Shown: one piece after another, positions 38,091-46,318 of the stretch
How the letters are laid out: the number at the start of each line of letters is the position of its first letter
Position numbering within the stretch: position 1 is the first letter of the stretch
Assembly: GCA_003220345.1 (NCBI GenBank)
Contig: QHSC01000087.1
Span: 34,857 to 98,856, forward strand
DNA from: Candidatus Rokuibacteriota bacterium
GTDB lineage: Bacteria > Methylomirabilota > Methylomirabilia > Rokubacteriales > CSP1-6
Direction of reading: 5' to 3'
Length of the DNA: 64,000 nucleotides
The notes under the pieces: generated by a model
What the model was told of the DNA's origin: nothing
Database searches by the model: none
Seen by the model: the letters and a program-made list of their open reading frames with translations, nothing else
Made by a program: the position numbers and the translations under genes

Positions 38091-38160
38091 TGCGACCCGC
38101 GAGAGGGTCCGGGGCGACGTGTGAGGCGCAGCCGAAGGCGAGCCGAGCCAACCCTCAGAA
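38091..38160. repeat. GCGAG/CGAAG-rich intergenic stretch
   Basis: Contains GCCGAAGGCGAGCCGAGCC (38131-38149), closely matching GCCGAAGGTGCGAGCCGAGA (16800-16819) in the YeeE gene leader. It sits just downstream of the nrfD-like gene. No coding potential I would support. Confidence 0.35.
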
Positions 38161-38189
38161 AATTGGCGGTCGCTCCCCCCCGGATCCGG

Positions 38190-38919
38190 TCAAGCGTTCG
38201 CCATGACGATGACGTAGCGGAGGATGAAGCCGCCCACGAGCACCAAGGCGGCGGGAATCGCCCCCGGTACCTTGAGTCCGGTGAGATCCACGAGAAGCGG
38301 AAGGACGAGCCCCACCGCCACGAGCCCTCCCCAGAAGAGGGGAGCGAGCTGTCCCGTCACGAGCGGCCCCGCGGCGCTGCCCAGGAGAAAGACGAAGGCC
38401 GCGAGCACGAGGATCGATCGCGGCCATGCCCGTGGAGGCGCCGGAGGCGAGGAAGAGGGCGCCCATGAGCCGCGCCTCGCGCCAGAGGGGCAGGGCCGTC
38501 GCGCTCAGGAGCACGCCGGTATAGGCGGCGATGAAGAACCCAGCGATCGTTCCCACCAGGCTCACCACCCGGCGGACGGGGGCCACGCCTTCCCCTCCCA
38601 CGAGCGAGAGGGCGGAGGAGACGAAGGCGAAGAGGCCGAAGACGCCGAGCATCCAGGCTCCGATGGACATCGGATCCCAGAACTTGAAGTGCCGCATCAT
38701 GTTCATGAAGCGGCTCGGCGTGCCGAGGTCGAGGATGAGGAGGATGCCGCAGAGCCCGATCAGGAGAAGAGCCAGGACATAGCCGATGCGGATCACGCTC
38801 TTGTCCCGCGGTCCCCCGAAGTTGTCGGCGATGGCCGCGGTGAAGTACGCGCCGCCCGCGATGCCCCCGAGGAAGAAGTACCAGACGATGAGCAGGTGCC
38901 AGTCCGGTGACTTAAGCAT
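38190..38919 (-). pseudogene. Frameshifted NrfD-like membrane subunit of formate dehydrogenase
   Basis: The N-terminal part (38919 down to about 38420) reads MLKSPDWHLLIVWYFFLGG and continues with five helices to GASTGMAAI. The frame then breaks at GATCGATC (38412-38419). The C-terminal part continues in another frame as LAAFVFLLGSAAG to the end MANA (stop 38190). Removing one GATC unit restores one continuous NrfD/PsrC protein of about 242 residues, so a 4-base tandem duplication is the simplest explanation. NrfD subunits pass electrons to quinone. The start overlaps the iron-sulfur gene's stop. Real mutation or assembly error cannot be told apart here. Confidence 0.75.
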
Positions 38920-39697
38920 TGCCGCCGTCCTTGGTGGCGCCACCGCGCTCGCGGAAGGCCACGAGCGCGCCCACCCCCACCAGGAGCGCCGAGCCCACCG
39001 CGAGGAGCGAATCCACCTTCACGTTGCGCTGGGGCAGGAGCGGCTTCTCCGGGAGCTGGTAGGTCGCCGGCCGGTCGAGGAGCAGGAAGAAGGCGTTGAG
39101 ACCTCCCAGCGGCCCGTTCGAGTCGGCGCCGTACAGCTGCGCGTCCTTGTAGCCCAGCTCCTTGAGGGCGGCCACGCGCTTCTGCGCCTTGGGCACGAGC
39201 TCGTCGCGGAAGCCGAACTGGATGGAGTCGGTGGGACAGGTCTTGGCGCACGCGGGCCCGAGCCCGTTGTGGATCCGGTCGTTGCAGAACGTGCACTTGT
39301 TCGCGCGCCCCGTGTCGTGGTTGAAGGAGACCACGCCGAAGGGGCAGGAGCTGACGCAGTACCGGCAGCCGTTGCACACGTCCTGGTTGATGTTGACGGT
39401 GCCGAACTCCGTGCGATAGATCGCCCCCGTAGGGCAGGCGTCGAGGCAGCCGGCCTGGGCGCAGTGCTTGCAGACGTCCGACATGAGGAGCCAGGCGAGC
39501 TCACCGTTGGGCTGGGGCTTCTCCATGAAGCGGACGAGGCGATATGTCTTGTCCGTGAAGGTCGCGTGGTTCTGGTAGGAGCCGGTCCACTCGGGCTGCT
39601 CGCTGGGCAGCTCGTTCCACTGCTTGCAGGCGACCTGGCAGGCGCGACAGCCGATGCACAGCGAGGTGTCCGTGAACATCGCCAGCGTGCGGGCCAT
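38912..39697 (-). CDS. Formate dehydrogenase iron-sulfur (beta) subunit
   Basis: The 261-residue product has four cluster motifs: CIGCRACQVACKQWNELP, CKHCAQAGCLDACP, CNGCRYCVSSCPFG and CTFCNDRIHNGLGPACAKTCP. A C-terminal membrane helix (about 232-250, SLLAVGSALLVGVGALVAF) anchors it in the same way as FdnH. It passes electrons from the catalytic subunit to the membrane subunit. ATG 39695-39697, two bases after the catalytic gene's stop. Confidence 0.94.
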   Translation of the reverse strand: MARTLAMFTDTSLCIGCRACQVACKQWNELPSEQPEWTGSYQNHATFTDKTYRLVRFMEKPQPNGELAWLLMSDVCKHCAQAGCLDACPTGAIYRTEFGTVNINQDVCNGCRYCVSSCPFGVVSFNHDTGRANKCTFCNDRIHNGLGPACAKTCPTDSIQFGFRDELVPKAQKRVAALKELGYKDAQLYGADSNGPLGGLNAFFLLLDRPATYQLPEKPLLPQRNVKVDSLLAVGSALLVGVGALVAFRERGGATKDGGNA

Positions 39698-39699
39698 GG

Positions 39700-42600
39700 C
39701 TACACCTCCCCCTTCTTGACGTTGCACATGAAGGCTTTCGTCTCCTGGATGTACACCGTCGGATCGGCCACGGTGGCCGAGAGGTCGTTGGTGATGTCGC
39801 CCTTGGCGATGCCGTTGTACCCCCAGTGCCACGGCACACCGATCTGGTGGACCGTCTTGCCGTCGATCATGAACGGCTTGAGCCGGTGCGTGACCATGGC
39901 CTTGGCGACGATCTTTCCGCGCGGCGTCGACACCGTGACCTTGTCGCCGTTGGCGATGCCGAGCTCCTTGGCGAGCTCGTGGCTGATCTCGGTGAAGTGC
40001 GACTCGAAGAGCTCGGCGAGCATGGGCAGGTATCGCGACATGACCCCGGAGAGGTGGTGCTCGGTCAGCCGGTACGTGGTGATGACGTACGGGTAGTCCT
40101 TGGAGCCCAGGGGGGCGAGGTCGTTCCGCTTGTCGGGCACGCTCCAGATCTTGGCCACGGGATTGTTCTGCTGCTTGGAGAGCAGATTCTTGGTCGGCGA
40201 CTCGATCGGCTCGTAGTGCTCCGGGAAGGGGCCGTCGTTGAGGGGCCCGAAGAAGGCGCCCACCAGGTCGGCCCGCATGATGAAGGGCTTGTCGCCGTTC
40301 TTGGCGTCGGGGGCGAGGAACGCGTTGAAGTCGGGCACGTCGAGCCCGACCCACTTGCCGGTCTTGTCCGGCGTCTGGCCGGGGGCGGCCGGGTCCCACC
40401 AGATGAGCTTCTTCTTCTCGCTCCACGGCTTGCCCGCGAGATCGGCGGAGGCGCGATTGTAGAGGATGCGCCGATTGGCCGGCCACGCGAAGCACCAGCC
40501 GTGGGCGAGGTAGTCCTTCTCGTCGGCGGGCTTGTGGGCATTGGCCTTGTTGACGAGCTTGCCGTCCGGTCCCTCGTTGATGACGCCCGTGTATATCCAG
40601 CAGCCGGAGGCGGTCTTGCCGTCATCCGTCAGCTGGGCGAAGCTCGCGATGGCCTGGCCCTTCTTGTAGAGGAGCTTGCCGTCCTTGTCCGCGATCTCCT
40701 CGGTGGCGAAGCCGTTGACCTCTTTGAGGACCAGCTCCATGTCCGGGTGGTCGGGCTTCTCGCCGTAGGTGAAGCCGGCGGCGAGGAAACCCCTGTCCCG
40801 CTCCTTCTTCGAGCCCGCGTACATCTTCTGGAGCCGGTGGGCGAGCGTGCAGACGAACTGCGCGTCGGTCTGGACGTCCCCGGGCGGATTCACCGACTTC
40901 TCGTGCCACTGGATGAGCCGCATGGTGTTGGTCAGCGTGCCGTCCTTCTCCGCGGCGGGCGCCGCCGGGATGAAGAACACCTCGGTCTTGACGTCCTTGG
41001 GGTTGGTGCCCGGCGCCTTCCACACCTCGGCCGTCTCGGTATTGAAGATGTCCACCACGACCAGCCAGTCGAGCTTCTGCATGGCCGCGCGCGCGAGCTT
41101 GGCGTTCGGTCCGCCCACCGCGGGATTCTGGCCGTCGCAGAAGAAGCCCTTGATCTTGCCCTTGTACATGTCGACGAACGTGTGCTGGTGGCTGTAGGCA
41201 TCCGCGGAGGCGCGCTTGGGCAGCCACTGGTAGCCGAACTCGTTGTCCTTGGTCGCCGCATCGCCGTAAAACGCCTTCAGCAGGCTCACCGAGAACTTCG
41301 GCAGGTTGACCCAGAAGCCGCCCTTGGGCGTCACTTTCTCCAGATACGTCTTGAAGTCTGGATGGGCATCGCGGAGAGGCATCGGCATGTAGCCCGGCAG
41401 CTCGTGGTAGAGCACCTCGAGATCGGTGGCGCCCTGGACATTGGCGTGCCCACGGAGGGCCGTCACGCCCCCGCCCGGCCGTCCGATGTTGCCGAGGAGG
41501 AGCTGGAGCATGCAGAGAGCCCGGATGTTCTGCACGCCGTTGGTGTGCTGGGTGAGGTTGAGCGCGTAGGTGATGGTGCCGGTCTTCTCGCGCCCCGAGG
41601 TGCCGCAGTAGAGCTTTGCCACCTCGACGAACTTGGCCTTGGGGATGCCGCACACGCGCTCCACCATCTCCGGGGTGTAGCGACTGTAGTGACGCTTCAG
41701 GAGCTGAAAGACGCAGTTCGGATCCTGCAGGGTGAGGTCACGCTTCGGATTGCCCTCGGCGTCGAGCTGGTACTTCCACGAGGTCTTGTTGTACGTCTGG
41801 GCCACGTGCGGATCGGTGCCGCCCTGGCCCGTCTGCTCCAGGCCCTCGAAGAGCCCGCCCAGATCCGTGGGCGTCTTGAAGGCGGGGTCGATGAGGAACG
41901 GAGCGTTGGTGTAGGAGACGACGTAGTCCTTGAAGTAGAGGTTGTTCTGGATGGCGTAGCTCATCAGCCCGCCGAAGAAGGCGATGTTGGTGCCGGAGCG
42001 CAGGGGAACGTGGACGTCCGACACAGCGCTCGTGCGGGTGAAGCGCGGGTCGACGTGGATCACCTTGGCCCCGCGCTCCTTGGCCTTCATCACCCACTGG
42101 AAGCCCACGGGGTGATTCTCGGCCATGTTGTTCGTGCACATGATGACGTCCGCGTGCTGGACGTCGATCAGGTTGGTCGTCATCGCCCCCCGCCCGAACG
42201 TGGTCCCCAGAGCTGGGACCGTGGCGGAGTGTCAGACTCGAGCCTGATGCTCGTGGTAGACGATGCCGAAGGCGCGGTTGAACTTGGTGAGGAGGTAGCA
42301 CTCCTCGTTGTCGATGCAGGCGGAGCCGAGGGAGGCGATGGCCTCGAGCCGGTTGACGACGACGTCCTTGCCTTCCTTGTCCTTCTCCCGCTCGATGAAG
42401 TACTTCTCGCGGGTGTCGTAGTAGCGCTTGGCGATCTCGTCGTACATCCACTCGATGGGCTTCTCTTCCCACTTCTCCGAGCCCGGCGCCCGGTAGAGCG
42501 CCTTGGTGGGTCGCAGCGGGTTGTTCGAGAGCTGTATGGTCGCCGCGCCCTTGGGACAGAGCTTGCCCAGGGTGTGTGGAGTGTCCGGATGCCCTTCGAT

Positions 42601-42810
42601 GTCGATGATGCTGTCGCCCTTGGAATACACGAGCTGATTGCAGCCGACCGAGCAATAGGGACAGACGCTCGTGTGAACCTTGGCTTCCTTGATCCTGAGC
42701 GTGGTCGCCGCGGCCTCGACGCGCTCGAGACCCAACGTCGCCACGCCGACGGCCGCGCCGACTCCGGCCGATCCCGCGTGCTTGAAGAACTCCCTGCGTG
42801 ACAGGCTCAT
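39700..42810 (-). CDS. fdhA: Formate dehydrogenase catalytic subunit, selenocysteine-containing (UGA at 42232-42234)
   Basis: A 1036-residue Tat-exported molybdenum/tungsten bis-MGD enzyme oxidising formate in the periplasm. Tat motif SRREFFK is at 4-10. The [4Fe-4S] cysteines are Cys50, Cys53, Cys57 and Cys85. At codon 193 the frame meets UGA in HQARV-U-HSATVPALGTTFGRG, exactly where FdnG/FdhF have selenocysteine (NQARV-U-HG). The same frame stays open to 39700 with family blocks MAENHPVGFQWVMKAKERG and GVQNIRALCMLQLLLGN. A SECIS-like hairpin follows the UGA. Treating the UGA as a stop would split an intact gene. Confidence 0.95.
42202..42234 (-). promoter_or_regulatory. UGA selenocysteine codon and bacterial SECIS hairpin
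   Basis: The UGA is at 42232-42234. Eleven bases later the coding strand forms a six-pair stem GGTCCC/GGGACC (42202-42220) closing a seven-base loop AGCTCTG. Spacing and loop closely resemble the E. coli fdhF element, whose loop is AGGUCUG. The hairpin should recruit SelB to the stalled ribosome. Confidence 0.85.
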
Positions 42811-42904
42811 GACCGAACCTCCCTCTTTGGAGCGGTCATTCTGGGTCTGCGCGCCGGCCCATCCTTGCAGTTCGGCCGGCCGTTCGTGCTGCGGAATTAC
42901 GCGG

Positions 42905-42934
42905 ATTATGGGACCTCTCGGGAAGCCGTGTCAA
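42905..42934 (-). promoter_or_regulatory. Sigma70-type promoter of the formate dehydrogenase operon
   Basis: Minus strand -35 TTGACA (42929-42934), 18-base spacer, -10 CATAAT (42905-42910). The leader to the fdhA ATG is about 90 bases and ends with a GGGAGG ribosome-binding site. It contains GC-rich inverted pieces (CGGCCGGCC) but no element I recognise. Confidence 0.65.
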
Positions 42935-42964
42935 CATTACCGACCCGGCGTGTAGCGCCCTGCG

Positions 42965-43282
42965 TCAGGGTGGACTTTCCCGGCCGAGGTGGGCCCTGTC
43001 CTTGATGTAGAGCTCGTATCGCTCCTCGACGAGAGCCAGGGCTTCGGCCACCTTGCCTCGCTCCAGCGCTTCGACAATGGCCCGCTGATGCCTGACCTCC
43101 ATGATGGCGCCGCCCAGAACAGGATCGTAGTATCGACCAAGTTCCAGAAGTATTCTGCGTACTTGCGCCATATCTCCTAGATTCTCCTTGAGCTCACCGA
43201 TGAGCACCAGCGCATGATCCTCTCGCTTGCGCTCCTTGAAGCCGCGGTTTCTGGGAGGCTCGTCAGCGGACATCGCGGCCAT
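42965..43282 (-). CDS. Small protein resembling the C-terminal part of a GntR-type FCD domain
   Basis: About 102-105 residues, starting at ATG 43280-43282 or 43271-43273, overlapping the end of truA. The last 45 residues (EVRHQRAIVEALERGKVAEA and on) read like the last two helices of an FCD ligand-binding domain. There is no helix-turn-helix, so it is not a complete regulator. It may be a remnant or a stand-alone protein. It lies directly upstream of the fdh promoter. Confidence 0.45.
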   Translation of the reverse strand: MAAMSADEPPRNRGFKERKREDHALVLIGELKENLGDMAQVRRILLELGRYYDPVLGGAIMEVRHQRAIVEALERGKVAEALALVEERYELYIKDRAHLGRESPP

Positions 43283-44012
43283 AGAGAACGCGCAAGAGAA
43301 TCAGACCGTGACCTGGAGCGGTCGGGCCCGAGCGGGTGCGGTCGCGAGCGGCGAGGAGCTCCGCCATCCAGGACGCAGATCGCGCGCCCCGTCCCACCTC
43401 GACCAGGCTGCCGACAATGTTGCGAACCATGTGGTGCAGGAAGGAATCCGCCGAGAGGAGAACGGCCAGATGCTCACCGCGACTCACGAGTCGCGCCGAG
43501 CGGATGGTGCAGGTCGGCGTCCGGCCCCGCCCCTGCGCGGCACAGAAGGCCGAGAAGTCGTGCTTGCCGCGCAGCAGTCGAAGCGCCCCGCTCATGGCCT
43601 GGGCATCGAGCGGGTAGCGCGGATGCCAGGCATGACGGCGCAGAAGGGGATGCGCGACCGCGCCCCGATCGATCAGATAAAGGTAGCGCTTGCCCAGGGC
43701 CCAGCGCCGCGCGTCGAAGCCAGGAGGCGCCTCGGAGACCGCGAGCACGCGGATGGCCTCGGGCAGCAGCGCATTAAGTCCGCGCGCCAGGCGATCAGGC
43801 GCCATCCGGGAGGCGGTGGCGAGGCTCGCCACCTGGGCGAAAGCGTGGACGCCCGCGTCGGTGCGGCTGGCCCCGGTGACCTTGACGGGCTCTCCGAGAA
43901 TTCGCTCCGCGGCCGCCATCACGAGCCCTTGCACGGTGGGGCGGCCGGGCTGCACCTGCCAGCCCTGGAAGTCCGTGCCGTCGTACGCCAGGGTCAGGCG
44001 CAGGGCGCGCAA
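43263..44012 (-). CDS. truA: tRNA pseudouridine(38-40) synthase TruA
   Basis: The product, about 249 residues, has the TruA core: AYDGTDFQGWQ near the start, the catalytic aspartate in GASRTDAGVHAFAQ, RYLYLIDRG, HDFSAFCAA and SFLHHMVRNIVG. The most likely start is TTG at 44010-44012 because the family sequence begins there and no ATG/GTG is placed correctly; an open frame upstream lies inside asd. It follows asd by seven bases, an asd-truA order seen in many bacteria. Confidence 0.92.
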   Translation of the reverse strand: MRALRLTLAYDGTDFQGWQVQPGRPTVQGLVMAAAERILGEPVKVTGASRTDAGVHAFAQVASLATASRMAPDRLARGLNALLPEAIRVLAVSEAPPGFDARRWALGKRYLYLIDRGAVAHPLLRRHAWHPRYPLDAQAMSGALRLLRGKHDFSAFCAAQGRGRTPTCTIRSARLVSRGEHLAVLLSADSFLHHMVRNIVGSLVEVGRGARSASWMAELLAARDRTRSGPTAPGHGLILLRVLYGRDVR

Positions 44013-44019
44013 GGCAGGC

Positions 44020-44931
44020 TCAGCGGATGAGGAGCTCGGCGATCTGAACCCCGTTGAGCGCGGCGCCCTTGCGGAGCTGGTCACCCACCACCCAGAAGTT
44101 CAGCGCATTGGCCCGGCTGAGATCCTGGCGGATGCGGCCGACGTAGCAGTTGTCCTGACCCTCGACGAGCACGGGCATGGGATAGCGCTTCTGCGCGGGA
44201 TCGTCCCAGAGGGTGAGCCCGGGGAAGCTCGAGAAGAGCTCGCGCGCCCGCTCTGGTCCCACCGGCACTTCCGTCTCCGCATTGACCGCCACCGAGTGCG
44301 CGGTGAACACGGGGACGCGCACCGTGGTGGGCGAGATGGGAAGGTCGGGAGCCTCGAGGATCTTCCGGACCTCGTGGACCAGCTTCATCTCTTCCCCCGT
44401 GTAGCCGCCCTCCACGAACTTGTCGATGTGAGGGATGACATTGAACGCGATCTGGTGATCGAAGAAGCGCGGCGTGATGGATTCGCCACGGGCCCAGGCG
44501 AGTGTCTGCTCCCGCAGCTCGTCCACGCCGCCGACGCCCGCCCCCGACACGGCCTGGTAGCTGGTGGCGATCACGCGCGTGAGTCGGCCGGCGTCGTGGA
44601 GAGGCTTGAGCGGCATGACGGTGACAATGGTCGTGCAGTTGGGACAGGCCACGATACCCTGGTGACCGCGGAGGGCGTGGGCATTGACCTCTGGCACCAC
44701 GAGGGGGACCGTGGCGTCCATCCGGAAGGCGCTGGACTTGTCGACCACGACCGCGCCCGCCTTGACCGCGTGCGGCGCGTACTCCCTGGACTGGGCCGAG
44801 CCCGCCGAGAAGAATGCGACGTCGACGCCCTTGAAGGCCTCGGGTCCTACCTTCTGCACTCGAATCGACTCGCCCTTGAAGGGGACGCTCTTGCCCACCG
44901 ACCGCTCGGAGGCGAAGGCGCGGAGCTCCAA
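44020..44931 (-). pseudogene. asd: Aspartate-semialdehyde dehydrogenase lacking its N-terminus
   Basis: The open frame begins at a TTG (44931) with ELRAFASERSVGKSVPFKG, which corresponds to about residue 35 of normal Asd. The catalytic cysteine (ACPNCTTI) and the substrate arginine/histidine blocks (GESITPRFFDHQIAFNV, TAHSVAVNAE) are intact. The expected N-terminal VAVVGATGxVG NADP-binding strand and loop are absent. Upstream the same frame meets a stop, and another frame offers ATG-GCA-ACA-GGC (44950) that runs into the gene out of frame. A deletion of roughly 80-90 bases with frameshift fits. As read, the protein should not bind NADP. Confidence 0.8.
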
Positions 44932-44992
44932 TCGTTAGGCCTGTTGCCATGTCTTCACCGTTCCCTGTCCATATCGAGCCATCTATTTGTCT

Positions 44993-45017
44993 GCGGGGGC
45001 CTCGACATGGCCCCCGC
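44993..45017. terminator. Nine-pair hairpin between leuB and asd
   Basis: GCGGGGGCC (44993-45001) and GGCCCCCGC (45009-45017) pair perfectly around a seven-base loop. No U-tract follows on the minus strand, so it is either a Rho-assisted terminator, an mRNA-stabilising hairpin after leuB, or part of the disrupted asd 5' region. Confidence 0.5.
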
Positions 45018-45040
45018 ACTCCCCCCGTCCGCACTCAACG

Positions 45041-46129
45041 CTATGAGTAGGACTTCTCGACTTCGGCAGAGATGAGGTCGCCCATTTCCTTGGTGCCCAC
45101 CAGGGTGGTTCCCGCGGCGTGGACGTCGCGGGTGCGGTGCCCCTGCTCGAGCACCCGGATCACCGCGGAGTCGATGCGATCGGCGTCCGCGCCCAGGCTC
45201 AGCGAGTAGCGGAGGAGCATGGCCGCGGAAAGGATGGCCGCGATGGGATTGGCGACTCCCTGCCCCGCGATATCGGGCGCGGTGCCGTGCACGGGCTCGT
45301 AGAGCCCCACGCGGCCCCCGATGCTTGCCGACGGGAGCATGCCCATGGAGCCGGCCAGGATGGCCGCCTCGTCGGAGAGGATGTCGCCGAAGGTGTTCTC
45401 GGTGACGATGGTGTCGAAGTGCGTCGGCTTGTGGACGAGAGCCATGGCGCAGTTGTCCACGAGGACGTGCTCGAGGGCCACCTGCGGATAGTCCTTGCCC
45501 ACGCGGGTGACCACCTCGCGCCAGAGCTGCGAGACCACAAGGACGTTGGCCTTGTCCACGGAAGCCAGTCGCTTCTTTCGCTTCATGGCGACGTCGAAGG
45601 CGGCCCGGGCCACTCGCTCCACCTCGCGCGAGGTGTAGGCCATGGTGTTCACGGCCCGGGCGCCGCCGTCGGCGAACTCCTCCCGGCCCCGCGGCTCGCC
45701 GAAGTAGAGCCCGCCCGTCAGCTCCCGGATGACCATGATGTCGGTGCCCTCGACCACCTCGCGCTTCAGGGGGGAGGCGTCCAGCAGCATGGGGAAGCAC
45801 TTGGCCGGTCGCAGGTTGGCGAAGAGGTCGAGCTCCTTGCGAAGGCCCAGGAGTCCCCGCTCGGGCTTCTGCTCCTGCGGCAGAGCGTCCCACTTGGGTC
45901 CCCCGACCGCGCCGAAGAGGATGGCGTCGCTCTGCTCGCACAGCCGGAGGGTGGAGGCGGGGAGCGGCTCGCCCGTGGCGTCGATGGCCGCCCCTCCGAT
46001 GAGAGCGGCCTCGAACTCGAAGGAGGCGCCGGTGGCCCGGCCCACCACCTCGAGCACCTTGCGGGCTTCGGGCGTCACCTCCTGCCCGATGCCGTCGCCC
46101 CCGAGCAGCGCGATCTTGTGCGTCGTCAC
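45041..46129 (-). CDS. leuB: 3-Isopropylmalate dehydrogenase
   Basis: A 362-residue NAD-dependent enzyme of leucine synthesis. Landmarks are ALLGGDGIGQEVTPEA, GLLGLRKELDLFANLRPAK, the substrate loop VIRELTGGLYFGEPRG, Lys/Tyr MAYTSREVERV, and DILSDEAAILAGSMGMLPSA. Start is GTG (46127-46129). leuA is upstream across a 189-base gap; leuC and leuD are not in the window. Confidence 0.96.
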   Translation of the reverse strand: MTTHKIALLGGDGIGQEVTPEARKVLEVVGRATGASFEFEAALIGGAAIDATGEPLPASTLRLCEQSDAILFGAVGGPKWDALPQEQKPERGLLGLRKELDLFANLRPAKCFPMLLDASPLKREVVEGTDIMVIRELTGGLYFGEPRGREEFADGGARAVNTMAYTSREVERVARAAFDVAMKRKKRLASVDKANVLVVSQLWREVVTRVGKDYPQVALEHVLVDNCAMALVHKPTHFDTIVTENTFGDILSDEAAILAGSMGMLPSASIGGRVGLYEPVHGTAPDIAGQGVANPIAAILSAAMLLRYSLSLGADADRIDSAVIRVLEQGHRTRDVHAAGTTLVGTKEMGDLISAEVEKSYS

Positions 46130-46146
46130 GACAGGTCCCCTGCCGG

Positions 46147-46310
46147 GGCGGCGAGAATGGTCCAGATGCGGAGCGGCGACGGCAGCGCTGCCCGAGGCGT
46201 ACTCTCACTCAGCCCTCGCCTCGTGGCTTCGCCCCTCAGCTCGAAATGCCACGTGCGCTGAGGGCAGCCCTGACGGAGCCGACGAAGCAGATGGGCCATT
46301 CTCGCCGTCC
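46147..46310. repeat. Palindromic intergenic element between leuB and leuA
   Basis: The 189-base gap holds an outer inverted repeat, GGCGGCGAGAATGGTCCA (46147-46164) against TGGGCCATTCTCGCCGTCC (46292-46310). Inside, GCCCCTCAGC (46231-46240) faces GCTGAGGGC (46257-46265). The nested layout resembles the element at 15654-15780, although the sequence is different. No open frame worth reporting. Confidence 0.55.
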
Positions 46311-46318
46311 CTGGGACC

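Noticed and set aside
42232..42234. TGA as a true stop giving a short 192-residue protein and a separate 827-residue protein
   Set aside because: The frame continues with conserved formate dehydrogenase sequence immediately after the TGA and a SECIS-like hairpin follows, so it is a selenocysteine codon.
44081..45034. An alternative minus-strand frame of about 317 codons over asd beginning MRTGG
   Set aside because: It is the out-of-frame shadow of asd. Only its short MATGLT start is of interest, as the probable original asd start before the deletion.
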